Shown: in pieces, positions 1 to 7,997 of the stretch | Layout of the letters: each line of letters begins with the position of its first letter | How positions within the stretch are numbered: the first letter of the stretch is position 1 | Origin: Fibrella aestuarina BUZ 2 | GTDB lineage: Bacteria; Bacteroidota; Bacteroidia; Cytophagales; Spirosomataceae | Length of the DNA: 64,000 nt | Reading direction: 5' to 3' | Assembly: GCF_000331105.1 (NCBI RefSeq) | Contig: NC_020054.1 | Span: 1,663,698-1,727,697 of the forward strand | The notes under the pieces: generated by a model | Database searches by the model: none | Seen by the model: the letters and a program-made list of their open reading frames with translations, nothing else | What the model was told of the DNA's origin: nothing | Position numbers and translations under genes: made by a program

Positions 1-163
1 AGTAACCAATAAATCGTATCGAAAGAATTGGAAGTCTCATGAGAATGTGTTTGTTTGCTCTACAGTCGGGCGATTGAACTAAGTTAACCGATACCGACCT
101 ACTATTGGTACCTACTACGCGCTATCCAACGAAGGTCAGACGAATTCGGCCTCTCTTATTCAC

Positions 164-868
164 ATGAGTATTCGCTTACCGTTGTTTTGTTTGCTCTCGT
201 GCCTGCTACAACCCGATGGAATCGCTCAGACGTTCCACGAAACGTACGAAACGGTAGCGAAAGGCCCCGCCCCCCGGCCCGAAACCCGGCCCGTGGCGCT
301 GAGCGTGACCCCGGCTGTGGCGCGGCCGTGGGTACGTCTGATGGGGCAGGTCGAAACAGACGGCAAGATAAAACTACGCTGGCAGACCAACTACGCTAAA
401 GCGGCCCGCTCGTTTCGGGTTGAACGTTCAGCCGACGGGGTAGACTGGAGTGCGCTGGGCGAAGTAGACGGTACCGATTCCGTACAGCGCAATGCGTATC
501 AGTTTATCGATGAGACCCCTGTTCGGATGGCGGTTTACCGGTTACAGAGCCGACACGACGATGGCAGTATGCCTTATTCGGCGGTGTTGTCAGTCGTAAA
601 CCCGCGCCACGCCAGCCAGCCGGTGCTGTATTATAGCGTCGATGGGCAGGTGGTGCTGATCGGCATTGAGCCGATGAATCTCATTTACCCGGTTACGGCC
701 AACCTGTATGCTGAATCGGGCCGGTTGCTTTGTTACGACAACCTGCCGCCCCAAACCGACGAGTTTCGGATCGACATACCGGCGACCAAAGACGGCGCCG
801 TCAAGGTACAAATTGTCGACGGAGCCCACCGGGTGTTGACCGTCCGCCGGGTTTTGCTGTCTAAATGA
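164..868 (+). CDS. Exported protein with fibronectin-III-like domain (tandem paralogue A)
   Basis: I do not recognise a named family. The 234-aa product opens with a hydrophobic stretch (residues about 4-21) that looks like a Sec signal peptide, which supports this ATG. Residues about 55-145 have the alternating beta pattern (PWVRL, RWQTN, FRVERSADGVDW, VYRLQS) common in fibronectin-III-like modules of secreted Bacteroidota proteins. The last 65 residues (YPVTANLYAESG to VRRVLL) vaguely resemble a type A T9SS sorting tail; that is inference. The next gene has the same architecture and shares the PWVRL, ERSADG and LCYD words, so the two are a tandem duplication separated by about 200 bp. Role unknown; cell-surface or periplasmic location is likely. 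Confidence 0.75.
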   Translation: MSIRLPLFCLLSCLLQPDGIAQTFHETYETVAKGPAPRPETRPVALSVTPAVARPWVRLMGQVETDGKIKLRWQTNYAKAARSFRVERSADGVDWSALGEVDGTDSVQRNAYQFIDETPVRMAVYRLQSRHDDGSMPYSAVLSVVNPRHASQPVLYYSVDGQVVLIGIEPMNLIYPVTANLYAESGRLLCYDNLPPQTDEFRIDIPATKDGAVKVQIVDGAHRVLTVRRVLLSK

Positions 869-1068
869 CACCCAGCCGCGGGGTGCAACAGAGCGCACCC
901 TAATCAGCGTATTACCATTTACTCACTTAGCGGGCCGACAGTTGCCACCGGTACAACAGACGTTGTATGTTTGGTTTACTGGTAGTTACTTAGTGGTATC
1001 GCCCCTTGTTAGTCGCGCTTTATTCATCTGGGCTATGAACAATACGAACAAAGTGTCTGATCGTTCCC

Positions 1069-1836
1069 ATGATTGCACGTCTACTGTTGTTGTGTGCCTT
1101 GTTTGGCTGCCGACCAATCGGCAGTCGCGCGCAGGGCTTTATCGCACCCACCATGGCTGTATCGTATGAAGGTAAAGCCAGCAATTCCCTCAAGGCGGTC
1201 GCTGCCGTAGCGACCACGCCACCAAGCCCGCCCCCGGCCCCCGAATTGGTGCGCCCCTGGGTACGTCTGAACGCCCGGCCCGACGCCGACGGGACTGTGC
1301 GGGTACAATGGCAAACCCACCCCAAACAAGTCAATAAAACGTTTCTGCTCGAACGTTCGGCGGATGGCATCACCTGGGAGCCACTGGGGCAGGTAAGCGG
1401 CAACGAAACCGCTTCGGGAAAAAACACCTACGAGTTTGTCTCGGCGCAGCCGTTGGCTTCCGAACGGTACCGGCTGTTCTGCCTGCTGGCCGACAACACG
1501 AAGCTGTATTCGTCGGTGGTGGCGCTGGTGAGTACCGGTCAGCCACATCAGGCGGTTCGGTACTACGCCGCTCAGCAGAGTGCCATTACGGTGGGCTTGC
1601 TGCCTAGCCGCCTTACGTTTCCGGTAACGGTCAACGTGTATACGGCCGCCGGCGCGATGCTTTGCTACGACAGTCTGGTCAAATCGGCCAACGAGTTCAT
1701 GGTAGAGTTACCCGCCACGAAAGAGAGCACGCTGCGGTTGCAGGTCGTCGATGCGTCGAATCGGGTGGTGCTGATGCGCAACGTGGCTATGCCGTCCGCT
1801 CTGCAGACCGACGTTGCGTCAGCACCTCGCCAATGA
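1069..1836 (+). CDS. Exported protein with fibronectin-III-like domain (tandem paralogue B)
   Basis: A 255-aa paralogue of the preceding gene. It has an N-terminal hydrophobic segment (residues about 3-21, ending near RAQG), a proline-rich linker around residue 50, then the same beta-sandwich words (PWVRLNARPDADG, VQWQTH, LLERSADGITW, YEFVS, YRLF) and a C-terminal domain with FPVTVNVYTAAG and LCYDSL. An internal cysteine after the leader (FGC) could be read as a lipobox, but the AQG site further on is as plausible. Its last 50 bases overlap the convergent purN gene, so both C-termini share DNA. Function unknown; the paralogy to the upstream gene is directly visible. Confidence 0.75.
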   Translation: MIARLLLLCALFGCRPIGSRAQGFIAPTMAVSYEGKASNSLKAVAAVATTPPSPPPAPELVRPWVRLNARPDADGTVRVQWQTHPKQVNKTFLLERSADGITWEPLGQVSGNETASGKNTYEFVSAQPLASERYRLFCLLADNTKLYSSVVALVSTGQPHQAVRYYAAQQSAITVGLLPSRLTFPVTVNVYTAAGAMLCYDSLVKSANEFMVELPATKESTLRLQVVDASNRVVLMRNVAMPSALQTDVASAPRQ

Positions 1837-2392
1837 CGCGGGGGTAGTGCTCATATTCCAGCTCATGCACCTTCTGGGCCACATCGTCGGGCGTATCGGT
1901 GGGCAGGACGGGGCAGGTTGCCTGAAAAATAATCTGGCCCTCGTCGTACTGCTCATTCACGAAATGGATGGTGATGCCCGACTGCGTTTCGCCCGCCGCC
2001 ACAACAGCTTCGTGCACATGCTGCCCATACATGCCCTTGCCCCCGAAGTTGGGTAATAGCGCCGGGTGGACATTGACGATCTGGCCCGGAAACGCCTGCA
2101 CCAACGTACCTGGCACCAGCCACATAAACCCCGCGAGCACCACCAGATCGATGCCCTGCGCCAGCAGCAGGTCGACTACCCGGCTGGTCTGGTAAAAGCC
2201 TGGCCGGTCGAACACCAGCACCGGCACGTGCTGCGCGCAGCCGAAACCCCGCCGCGCCCGGTCGATCACCCCGGCCTTGGGGTTGTTGGTCAGAATGAGC
2301 GACACCGTTACGTCGGGTGACGCCGCAAAATGACGGGTAATCTGTTCGGCGTTGCTGCCCGAACCGGAAGCGAAAATGGCGATACGTTGCAT
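1787..2392 (-). CDS. purN: Phosphoribosylglycinamide formyltransferase
   Basis: Cytoplasmic purine enzyme that moves the formyl group of 10-formyl-tetrahydrofolate onto glycinamide ribonucleotide. The start MQRIAIFASGSGSN carries the family's N-terminal glycine-rich phosphate loop, so I chose this ATG over an in-frame one 84 bases upstream. Also visible are the LAGFMWLVP segment, NVHPALLPNFGGKGMYG (folate and catalytic region with the conserved N-x-H), and the downstream TIHFVNEQYDEGQII with the conserved His and Asp-containing loop. The 201-aa length fits. The 3' end overlaps the convergent secreted-protein gene by 50 bp. A -7 word (CAAAAGTA on the plus strand at 2440-2447) lies about 48 bases upstream. 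Confidence 0.93.
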   Translation of the reverse strand: MQRIAIFASGSGSNAEQITRHFAASPDVTVSLILTNNPKAGVIDRARRGFGCAQHVPVLVFDRPGFYQTSRVVDLLLAQGIDLVVLAGFMWLVPGTLVQAFPGQIVNVHPALLPNFGGKGMYGQHVHEAVVAAGETQSGITIHFVNEQYDEGQIIFQATCPVLPTDTPDDVAQKVHELEYEHYPRVIGEVLTQRRSAERTA

Positions 2393-2439
2393 ACGAGGAC
2401 TAAAGGGGGTGAACGGTAAGTGACCAATGGGTGGGCGTG

Positions 2440-2447
2440 CAAAAGTA
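2440..2447 (-). promoter_or_regulatory. Probable -7 box for purN
   Basis: On the minus strand this reads TACTTTTG, an exact match to the Bacteroidota -7 word TAnnTTTG. It lies about 48 bases ahead of the purN ATG. No clear -33 TTG was seen at the usual spacing. Confidence 0.4.
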
Positions 2448-2509
2448 AGGCGGGGTTGCCTTTCCCTGGCATGCATCGTTCGTCCTCATCATTCATCCCT
2501 GCCTGTACA

Positions 2510-2540
2510 TTGTTCGTTGGCCGTTCCCCGTCTACCTTTG
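2510..2540 (+). promoter_or_regulatory. Bacteroidota-type promoter for the ABC ATPase
   Basis: A -33 TTG at 2510-2512 and an exact -7 word TACCTTTG at 2533-2540 are 20 bases apart, the usual spacing for the Bacteroidota primary sigma factor. The -7 box ends 25 bases before the ATG at 2566. It is divergent to the purN promoter. Confidence 0.6.
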
Positions 2541-2565
2541 CGGTCAGGTACGTTCCCAAACGGCT

Positions 2566-3192
2566 ATGCTCAAGACTCAACAGCTTACGTTTGCCTATTC
2601 CCCCACCAAACGCTTTCAGTTTCCTGACGTTCACTGCGCCGACCGCGACGCCCTGCTGATTCTGGGCCGGTCGGGAACGGGTAAGACGACGTTTCTGCAT
2701 TTGCTGGCGCTGCTGCTCAAGCCCGAAGCGGGACGTGTGGTCATCAACGATACGGATCTGACTACCCTGTCGCCCGCACAAACGGCGGCGTTTCGGGCGC
2801 AGCACGTGGGTCTTGTTTACCAAAAACCGCATTTCGTGAGCGCGTTGTCGGTGATGGACAATCTGCTGTTGGCCAATTACCTGGCCAACAAAACGCAGGC
2901 CCGCGACCGCGCCGAACAACTGGCGACCCAGCTCGGCTTTGCGGAGCAACTGGGCAAGAAAACGGCGCAGATGAGTCAGGGAGAGCAGCAGCGGGTGAGC
3001 ATCGCCCGGGCGATGATGAATCAGCCGACCCTGATTTTGGCCGACGAACCCACGTCGAGCCTCGACGACGCCAACGCCGACCGGGTTATCAGCCTGCTGC
3101 GTGATCAATCGGAGCAGATCGGGGCGAGTCTGGTGGTGGTTACGCACGATCAACGCCTCAAAGACGCGTTCACCAACCGAGTTATTTTATAA
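2566..3192 (+). CDS. ABC transporter ATP-binding protein, LolD/MacB-like
   Basis: A 208-aa ATPase subunit of an ABC transporter. Walker A GRSGTGKT (residues 34-41), Q-loop near YQKPHF, signature MSQGEQQR, Walker B LILADEP followed by the D-loop TSSLDD, and the H-loop in VVVTHDQ are all intact, so it should hydrolyse ATP. The short length and the GRSGTGKTTFLHLLALL and FVSALSVMDNLLLAN segments match the LolD/MacB/FtsE class, which drives lipoprotein release or envelope export rather than solute import. No permease gene is adjacent in this window, so its membrane partner must be elsewhere. It has its own promoter at 2510-2540. Confidence 0.88.
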   Translation: MLKTQQLTFAYSPTKRFQFPDVHCADRDALLILGRSGTGKTTFLHLLALLLKPEAGRVVINDTDLTTLSPAQTAAFRAQHVGLVYQKPHFVSALSVMDNLLLANYLANKTQARDRAEQLATQLGFAEQLGKKTAQMSQGEQQRVSIARAMMNQPTLILADEPTSSLDDANADRVISLLRDQSEQIGASLVVVTHDQRLKDAFTNRVIL

Positions 3193-3318
3193 CCGTTTAC
3201 AGTCCGCCGCCCACTGTTATCAGGCCGTTGTTTGCCAGTACGTTGCCGACTTTCAGGGAACCGAAAAACAGCAGACAGCCGATTGTAAACAGCAAACCGA
3301 CGACTTACTCATTAGTCT

Positions 3319-4032
3319 ATGCGCCCTTTACTTATTAGTATTGCCTTACTCCTTGCCAGCGTTGCCGTTGGGCAGAATACCCGCAAGAAAGATTACCTGG
3401 TGGAGATCAAAACCGACCTGGGGAAGATGCACCTGATTCTCTTTGAGCAAACGCCGAAGCACCGCGACAACTTTATCAAGCTGGTGAAGGACGGGTATTA
3501 CAACAACGTGCTGTTTCACCGGGTCATCGACAAGTTCATGATTCAGGGCGGCGATCCCGACTCGAAAACGGCCGTTGCCGGGCAGGCGCTGGGGAGCGGC
3601 GACGCAGGGTATACCATCCCGGCGGAGTTTTTACCGACACTGTTTCACCGCAAAGGAGCCATAGCTGCTGCCCGCGACAATAACCCGCAGAAGGCATCGA
3701 GCGGTGCGCAATTTTATATTGTGCAGGGGCGCGTCTGGAACGACGAAGACTTGCAAAAACAGATTGACCGGGGCCACACCCGCGCCCCGGAACGCATCTA
3801 CACCGACGAGCAGAAGCAAGTCTACAAAACCCTTGGTGGCACCCCGCATCTCGACGGTAGTTACACCGTATTTGGGCAGCTTCTGGACGGGTATGACGTG
3901 GTCGACGCCATTGCCCGCCAACCCCGCGACGCCAAAGACCGCCCACTCAAAGACATCCGGATGCAGGTGAAAGGCAAGTGGGTCCGCAAGAAAAAGATCA
4001 CCAAACTCTACGAGTACACCTACGAACCATAA
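3319..4032 (+). CDS. Exported peptidyl-prolyl cis-trans isomerase, cyclophilin type
   Basis: Catalyses cis-trans isomerisation of X-Pro bonds, here probably in the periplasm. Residues 1-18 form a signal peptide (hydrophobic core ending AVGQ). The cyclophilin fold follows: HRDNFIKLV, LFHRVIDKFMIQGGDP (the conserved FHR catalytic arginine region), GAIAAARDNNPQKASSGAQFYIV (with the SSGAQF active-site strand) and LDGSYTVFGQLLDGYDVVD. An insert of about 45 residues (VWNDEDLQ to YKTLGG) before the last conserved block is common in Bacteroidota homologues. Its neighbours are unrelated in function, and the gene is followed by a GC-rich double hairpin repeat. Confidence 0.92.
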   Translation: MRPLLISIALLLASVAVGQNTRKKDYLVEIKTDLGKMHLILFEQTPKHRDNFIKLVKDGYYNNVLFHRVIDKFMIQGGDPDSKTAVAGQALGSGDAGYTIPAEFLPTLFHRKGAIAAARDNNPQKASSGAQFYIVQGRVWNDEDLQKQIDRGHTRAPERIYTDEQKQVYKTLGGTPHLDGSYTVFGQLLDGYDVVDAIARQPRDAKDRPLKDIRMQVKGKWVRKKKITKLYEYTYEP

Positions 4033-4035
4033 CAC

Positions 4036-4150
4036 CCCACCCCTGGCCCCTCCCCTTAACCAAGGGGAGGGGGATGCGCTACAACAGGGATCGCCCCAAA
4101 GGCAGCGCACTCCCCCCTCCCCTGAAATACAGGGGAGGGGTCGGGGGTAG
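4036..4150. repeat. GC-rich double-hairpin intergenic repeat
   Basis: Two near-identical palindromes. The first pairs CCCCTCCCCTT (4047-4057) with AAGGGGAGGGG (4062-4072). The second pairs CCCCTCCCCTG (4114-4124) with CAGGGGAGGGG (4130-4140). Flanking ACCCC/GGGGT runs extend it. It fills the gap between the cyclophilin and the reductase genes. Dispersed repeats of this kind occur in many Cytophagales genomes; it may also act as a terminator for the upstream gene. Confidence 0.7.
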
Positions 4151-4161
4151 GGTCAAACCAT

Positions 4162-5058
4162 ATGAAGAAGATTCTGATTACCGGGGCCAATGGCCTGCTT
4201 GGACAAAAACTGGTGGCCCTGCTGGCCAATCAGCCCGATGTGGAACTGACAGCGACGGCGCGGGGGGCCAACCGCCTGCCCCATACCGATGGCTATACGT
4301 ACCTGGCGATGGACATCACCAATCGCGACGAGGTACTCAGCGTGATTGGCCAGGTACGTCCCGACGCGGTTATCCACGGCGCTGCGATGACCGATGTGGA
4401 TAAGTGCGAACTGGACAAAGACGCCTGCTGGGCGCAGAACGTAACCGCCGTCGAGTACATCGTGGAAGCCTGCCGCGCCACCAACGCCTTCCTCTGCCAC
4501 GTGTCGACGGATTTTATCTTCGACGGGGCGGCGGGGCCGTACACCGAAGAAGCCGAGGGGAATCCTATCAGCTTCTACGGTTGGAGCAAATACGCCGCCG
4601 AGAAAGTAGTGAAGCACTCAGGACTGCGCTGGGCCATTGCCCGCACCGTGCTTGTGTATGGCATTGCGCACGACATGAGCCGCAGCAACATCATCCTCTG
4701 GGTGAAAAAATCGCTCGAAGACGGCAAAACCATCAACGTGGTGACCGATCAGTTCCGCAGCCCAACTCTGGCCGAAGATCTGGCTGCCGGTTGTGCGCTC
4801 ATTGCCCGGCAGGAAGCCGAAGGGATCTTCAATATTTCGGGCAGCGACGTGCTGACGCCCTACGAGATGGCCATTCAGACCGCCGACTATTTCAGCCTCG
4901 ACAAATCGCTGATCAAACCCGCCGATGGGAGCACGTTCCGGCAAACGGCCCGGCGTCCGCCCCGCACCGGTTTCGTGATCGATAAGGCCCGTACGGTGCT
5001 GGGCTACAACCCGCGTTCGTTCAGCGAAGGCATTGCCGTGCTGGCCGGGCAACTATAG
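4162..5058 (+). CDS. SDR-family sugar nucleotide reductase, RmlD-like
   Basis: A 298-aa extended short-chain dehydrogenase of the dTDP-4-dehydrorhamnose reductase type. The Rossmann motif GANGLLG is at residues 8-14, the family words DAVIHGAAMTDVDKCE and AQNVTAVEYIVEACR follow, the active-site STDFIFDG lies near residue 115, and the catalytic YxxxK pair is Y139/K143 in YGWSKYAAEK. The downstream RTVLVYG and DQFRSPTLAEDLA segments also fit RmlD. The usual rml partners are not adjacent, so the true substrate is uncertain: a dTDP-sugar or another NAD(P)H-dependent reduction. A terminator follows at 5094-5129. Confidence 0.85.
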   Translation: MKKILITGANGLLGQKLVALLANQPDVELTATARGANRLPHTDGYTYLAMDITNRDEVLSVIGQVRPDAVIHGAAMTDVDKCELDKDACWAQNVTAVEYIVEACRATNAFLCHVSTDFIFDGAAGPYTEEAEGNPISFYGWSKYAAEKVVKHSGLRWAIARTVLVYGIAHDMSRSNIILWVKKSLEDGKTINVVTDQFRSPTLAEDLAAGCALIARQEAEGIFNISGSDVLTPYEMAIQTADYFSLDKSLIKPADGSTFRQTARRPPRTGFVIDKARTVLGYNPRSFSEGIAVLAGQL

Positions 5059-5093
5059 CCGTTCGCGCCGTGAAACAGCGCTTTAGCTTACCT

Positions 5094-5129
5094 AAAAGCC
5101 AGTCTATCAGCGGGTAGGCTGGCTTTTTT
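5094..5129 (+). terminator. Intrinsic terminator after the RmlD-like gene
   Basis: AAAAGCCAG pairs with CTGGCTTTT around an imperfect inner stem (CTA/TAG) and is followed by a run of T. It lies 36 bases after the stop codon at 5058. Confidence 0.75.
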
Positions 5130-5269
5130 GTGGTCTGCCGGCATGGCTCAGTAAAATCAATACAGCTGTAACAACTTATGGGTAGCCGGGTTATTCATGC
5201 AGGAAGCCACCTACGGCGCGCGCCAATGTGGTGCCGAGGCTCCTGCCAAAACACGTAACCCAACCGCAT

Positions 5270-6313
5270 ATGAGCAACCTGTTGGCCCGATTCTACAAGA
5301 CGCTCTTTGCCGACTCGATACCCATGACAAGTACAACAAGTACACCGGCTACGTCGAAAGGGAGCTTTTTCAGCAACGTCTGGACTGTGCTCCGCGACGC
5401 CTTCAACGGATTTATGGACGACCGTTGCCTGAAACTAAGCGCTTCGCTGGCCTATTACACCATCTTCTCGCTCTCGCCACTGCTGGTGCTGATGATCTCG
5501 CTGGCCAGTATTTTTCTGGGTGAAGAGGCCATCCGAGGTCAGATTTTCGGCCAGATCAACGGATTGGTGGGCAACGATGCCGCCAAGCAGATTCAGGACA
5601 TGATCAAAAGCGTAGAGCTGTCTAACAAGACGAATACCGCCCTCGCGGTGAGCATCGTGACGCTGCTGGTTGGGGCCACCAGTATTTTCATTGAAATTCA
5701 GGATTCGGTCAACATCATCTGGCGGGTGAAGGCCAAACCGAAACGGGGCTGGCTCAAGATGCTGAAAGACCGGCTGCTGTCGTCGTCACTCATTGTCAGC
5801 CTGGGATTCTTGCTGCTGGTGTCGTTGCTCATTAACGGGTTGATTCTGGCCCTGAGTGATCAGCTGACCCGCATTTTGCCCGGCCTGAGCGTTTACCTGG
5901 TCAGCGCCATCAACTTCTGCATCAGTACCGCCGTCATCACGGTGCTGTTTGGTGTCATTTTCAAAGTGCTGCCCGACGCCAAAATTGCCTGGAAAGACGT
6001 GCGGTGGGGGGCTATCTTCACGGCGCTACTCTTCATGCTGGGGCGCTACCTCATTGGGCTATACATCGACACCAGCGGCACCAGTTCGACCTACGGCGCG
6101 GCGGGGTCGCTTATCGTGATTCTGACCTGGATCTACTACACGGCGGCCATTCTGTATTTTGGGGCTGAGTTTACGCAGGCCTACGCCAACCACTACGGCA
6201 TCAAAATCGAACCCGCCGACTACGCCGTTTATGTGGAGCAAACCGAACGCGAGCGCGATGTCACGACCATCCCGACCGAGCACAAAGTGGAGGCGGCGAA
6301 GAAAAGCGAGTAG
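5270..6313 (+). CDS. YihY/BrkB-family inner-membrane protein
   Basis: A polytopic membrane protein of the YihY (formerly RNase BN/BrkB) family, whose biochemical role is not established. The hallmark N-terminal block LSASLAYYTIFSLSPLLVLMISLAS is followed by five or six further hydrophobic spans, including LSSSLIVSLGFLLLVSLL, AVITVLFGVIFKVLPD (a conserved family word), WGAIFTALLFMLGRYLIGLYI and GAAGSLIVILTWIYYTAAILYFGAEFTQ, then a charged cytoplasmic tail of about 35 residues. Three in-frame ATGs are possible (5228, 5270, 5324). I took 5270, but conservation begins only near residue 30, so 5324 is equally plausible. No ribosome-binding site helps to decide. Confidence 0.88.
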   Translation: MSNLLARFYKTLFADSIPMTSTTSTPATSKGSFFSNVWTVLRDAFNGFMDDRCLKLSASLAYYTIFSLSPLLVLMISLASIFLGEEAIRGQIFGQINGLVGNDAAKQIQDMIKSVELSNKTNTALAVSIVTLLVGATSIFIEIQDSVNIIWRVKAKPKRGWLKMLKDRLLSSSLIVSLGFLLLVSLLINGLILALSDQLTRILPGLSVYLVSAINFCISTAVITVLFGVIFKVLPDAKIAWKDVRWGAIFTALLFMLGRYLIGLYIDTSGTSSTYGAAGSLIVILTWIYYTAAILYFGAEFTQAYANHYGIKIEPADYAVYVEQTERERDVTTIPTEHKVEAAKKSE

Positions 6314-6473
6314 CCAACCGGCGGGCGCGTTAAGGTCGGTCAGGTACGTTGCTTCGGCGGTGGCTGGGTACGTTGGCCAACGTGACCACAACCTAAAATT
6401 GAATCCGGGCGAAATCCAACCGAAAACCTTTTCCGTATATCGGTTGGAGCATGAGGCTCTACCAATGCTAATT

Positions 6474-6507
6474 AAAAAGACCGCCACAGTTTTGAGGCGG
6501 TCTTTTT
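6474..6507. terminator. Bidirectional terminator
   Basis: AAAAAGACCGCC (6474-6485) pairs with GGCGGTCTTTTT (6496-6507) around a 10-base loop, a perfect 12-bp stem with A and T runs on both sides. It separates the convergent YihY and histidine kinase genes, so it can stop transcription from either direction. Confidence 0.9.
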
Positions 6508-6530
6508 GCGCAAAAAGGGGTTCTGCGCGC

Positions 6531-7880
6531 TCAAATGGCCGGTAAATAGACGCTGAACGTAGCCCCCCGATCGGGCTGACTGCTGGCGCTCAGGGTGCCT
6601 CCGTGGTTTTCAGCCACCTTCTGGCAAATGGCCAGTCCAATGCCCGTGCCGGGAAAATTGGCCCGGCTGTGCAAGCGCTGAAAGACCTGAAAAATCCGTT
6701 GGGTGTATTTTTCGTCGAAGCCAATACCGTTGTCCGCGACGTCGATTCGGTAGTAGGTAGCCGCGTGGCGCGTGGGTTTTACCGACGCAGGTACGTTGGC
6801 TGACATCACCGATTCATACCGAACGCTGACCACCGGCGCAACGCCCTCACGCCGGAACTTGAGCGCGTTGCTCAGCAGATTCTGGAAGAGCTGCCCCAGC
6901 TGCGACGTGTCGCCCCGAATGGTGGGCAGCGGCGCCACCTCCACCGCGGCACCGGCTTCGCTGATGATCAGATCCAGGTCGGCCAATACAGCGTTCAACA
7001 GGTTAGTAAGCGACACCCGTTCGTGGGTTTCCTGCCGGGTCGAGATGCGCGAAAAGGCGAGCAGATCCCGAATGAGCGTCGACATGCGATTGGCGGCCAA
7101 CTGCATCCGCTCGAGGTGCTTGACCCCGTCGCCCAACGGTTGGGCGTATTGGGTTTTAAGCAAATCGCCGAATGACTGAATCTTGCGGAGCGGCTCCTGT
7201 AAGTCGTGGGAGGCCACGTAGGCAAACTGTTGCAGGTTTTCGTTGGAGCGTTGCAGATCGAGCACCGAGGCCTGAAGCTGCTCGGTGCGGCCGTCTACCT
7301 GTTGTTCCAGATCGGCCGCCAGCGTACGGTAGCGCTGTTCGCTTTCGGCCAGTTCGTCCCGGCTTTTCACGGCCTGTGTGGTTTCAGAGCAGGTCACCAG
7401 CACGCCGTTCACGGCGGCCGTATCGTCGATCAGTGGGCTGAAGCTGTACGTCCAGTAGGCATAGTCCATAACGCCCTCCCGGTAGATGGGCAGCTTCTGA
7501 TCTTCGAACCAGACCGCGTCACCACCCGCCATAATGCCGTGAATCATGGGGCCGATGACGGGCCACGATTCTGCCCAGCTCACCTCGCCGCGCTGCCCCA
7601 GCGAGGCCGGGTGCTTCCCGTTGTTGCCCAGACTGGGCCGGAAGGCGTCGTTGTAAAAGGTGATCAACCCGGGTCCCCAGAAGATGAGCATGGGGAACCG
7701 CGAGGTCAGCATCATATTGACCAGCGTACGCAGGCTCGACGACCAAGCGCCGGGCTCGCCCAGCGACGTTGTCGACCAGTCGAACTGACGGGTAAGCAGC
7801 CCCATTTCACCCCCGCCCTGTAAAAAAGGGTAGGCTGGGGGCGGGGTACCCGAGGAGGTGGAAGGGAAAGATGAGTCCAT
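6531..7880 (-). CDS. PAS-domain sensor histidine kinase
   Basis: Soluble sensor kinase of about 449 aa. The N-terminal sensor carries the block GGGEMGLLTRQFDWSTTSLG and the words MLTSRFPMLIFWGP and FYNDAF, typical of a PAS class found in bacteriophytochrome-like and PAS kinases. A coiled linker (about residues 170-230) leads to the HisKA domain with the phosphoacceptor His in YVASHDLQEPLRK. The ATPase domain shows the N box (LFQNLLSNALKF), G1 (DVADNGIGFDE), the F box and G2 (GTGIGLAICQKVAENHGG). No transmembrane segment or signal peptide is visible. No response regulator is adjacent. I chose the ATG at 7880; an upstream in-frame ATG would add 30 unlike residues. Confidence 0.88.
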   Translation of the reverse strand: MDSSFPSTSSGTPPPAYPFLQGGGEMGLLTRQFDWSTTSLGEPGAWSSSLRTLVNMMLTSRFPMLIFWGPGLITFYNDAFRPSLGNNGKHPASLGQRGEVSWAESWPVIGPMIHGIMAGGDAVWFEDQKLPIYREGVMDYAYWTYSFSPLIDDTAAVNGVLVTCSETTQAVKSRDELAESEQRYRTLAADLEQQVDGRTEQLQASVLDLQRSNENLQQFAYVASHDLQEPLRKIQSFGDLLKTQYAQPLGDGVKHLERMQLAANRMSTLIRDLLAFSRISTRQETHERVSLTNLLNAVLADLDLIISEAGAAVEVAPLPTIRGDTSQLGQLFQNLLSNALKFRREGVAPVVSVRYESVMSANVPASVKPTRHAATYYRIDVADNGIGFDEKYTQRIFQVFQRLHSRANFPGTGIGLAICQKVAENHGGTLSASSQPDRGATFSVYLPAI

Positions 7881-7997
7881 AACGTCGCCGTGAGCAGTCT
7901 GGAGATCGAACCGCCAGGCGGTGCTATCTGTGGCAAAGGTAAGCAAGCCCAGACCGACGAAGCGGACCATCTGGTAGAAAGGCGGCTCAGACCATAG

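Noticed and set aside
7800..7850. GC-rich palindrome as a repeat inserted in the histidine kinase gene
   Set aside because: CCCGCCCTGT...GGGGCGGG looks like the intergenic repeats, but the encoded FLQGGGEMG belongs to the conserved PAS block, so insertion is not supported for most of it.
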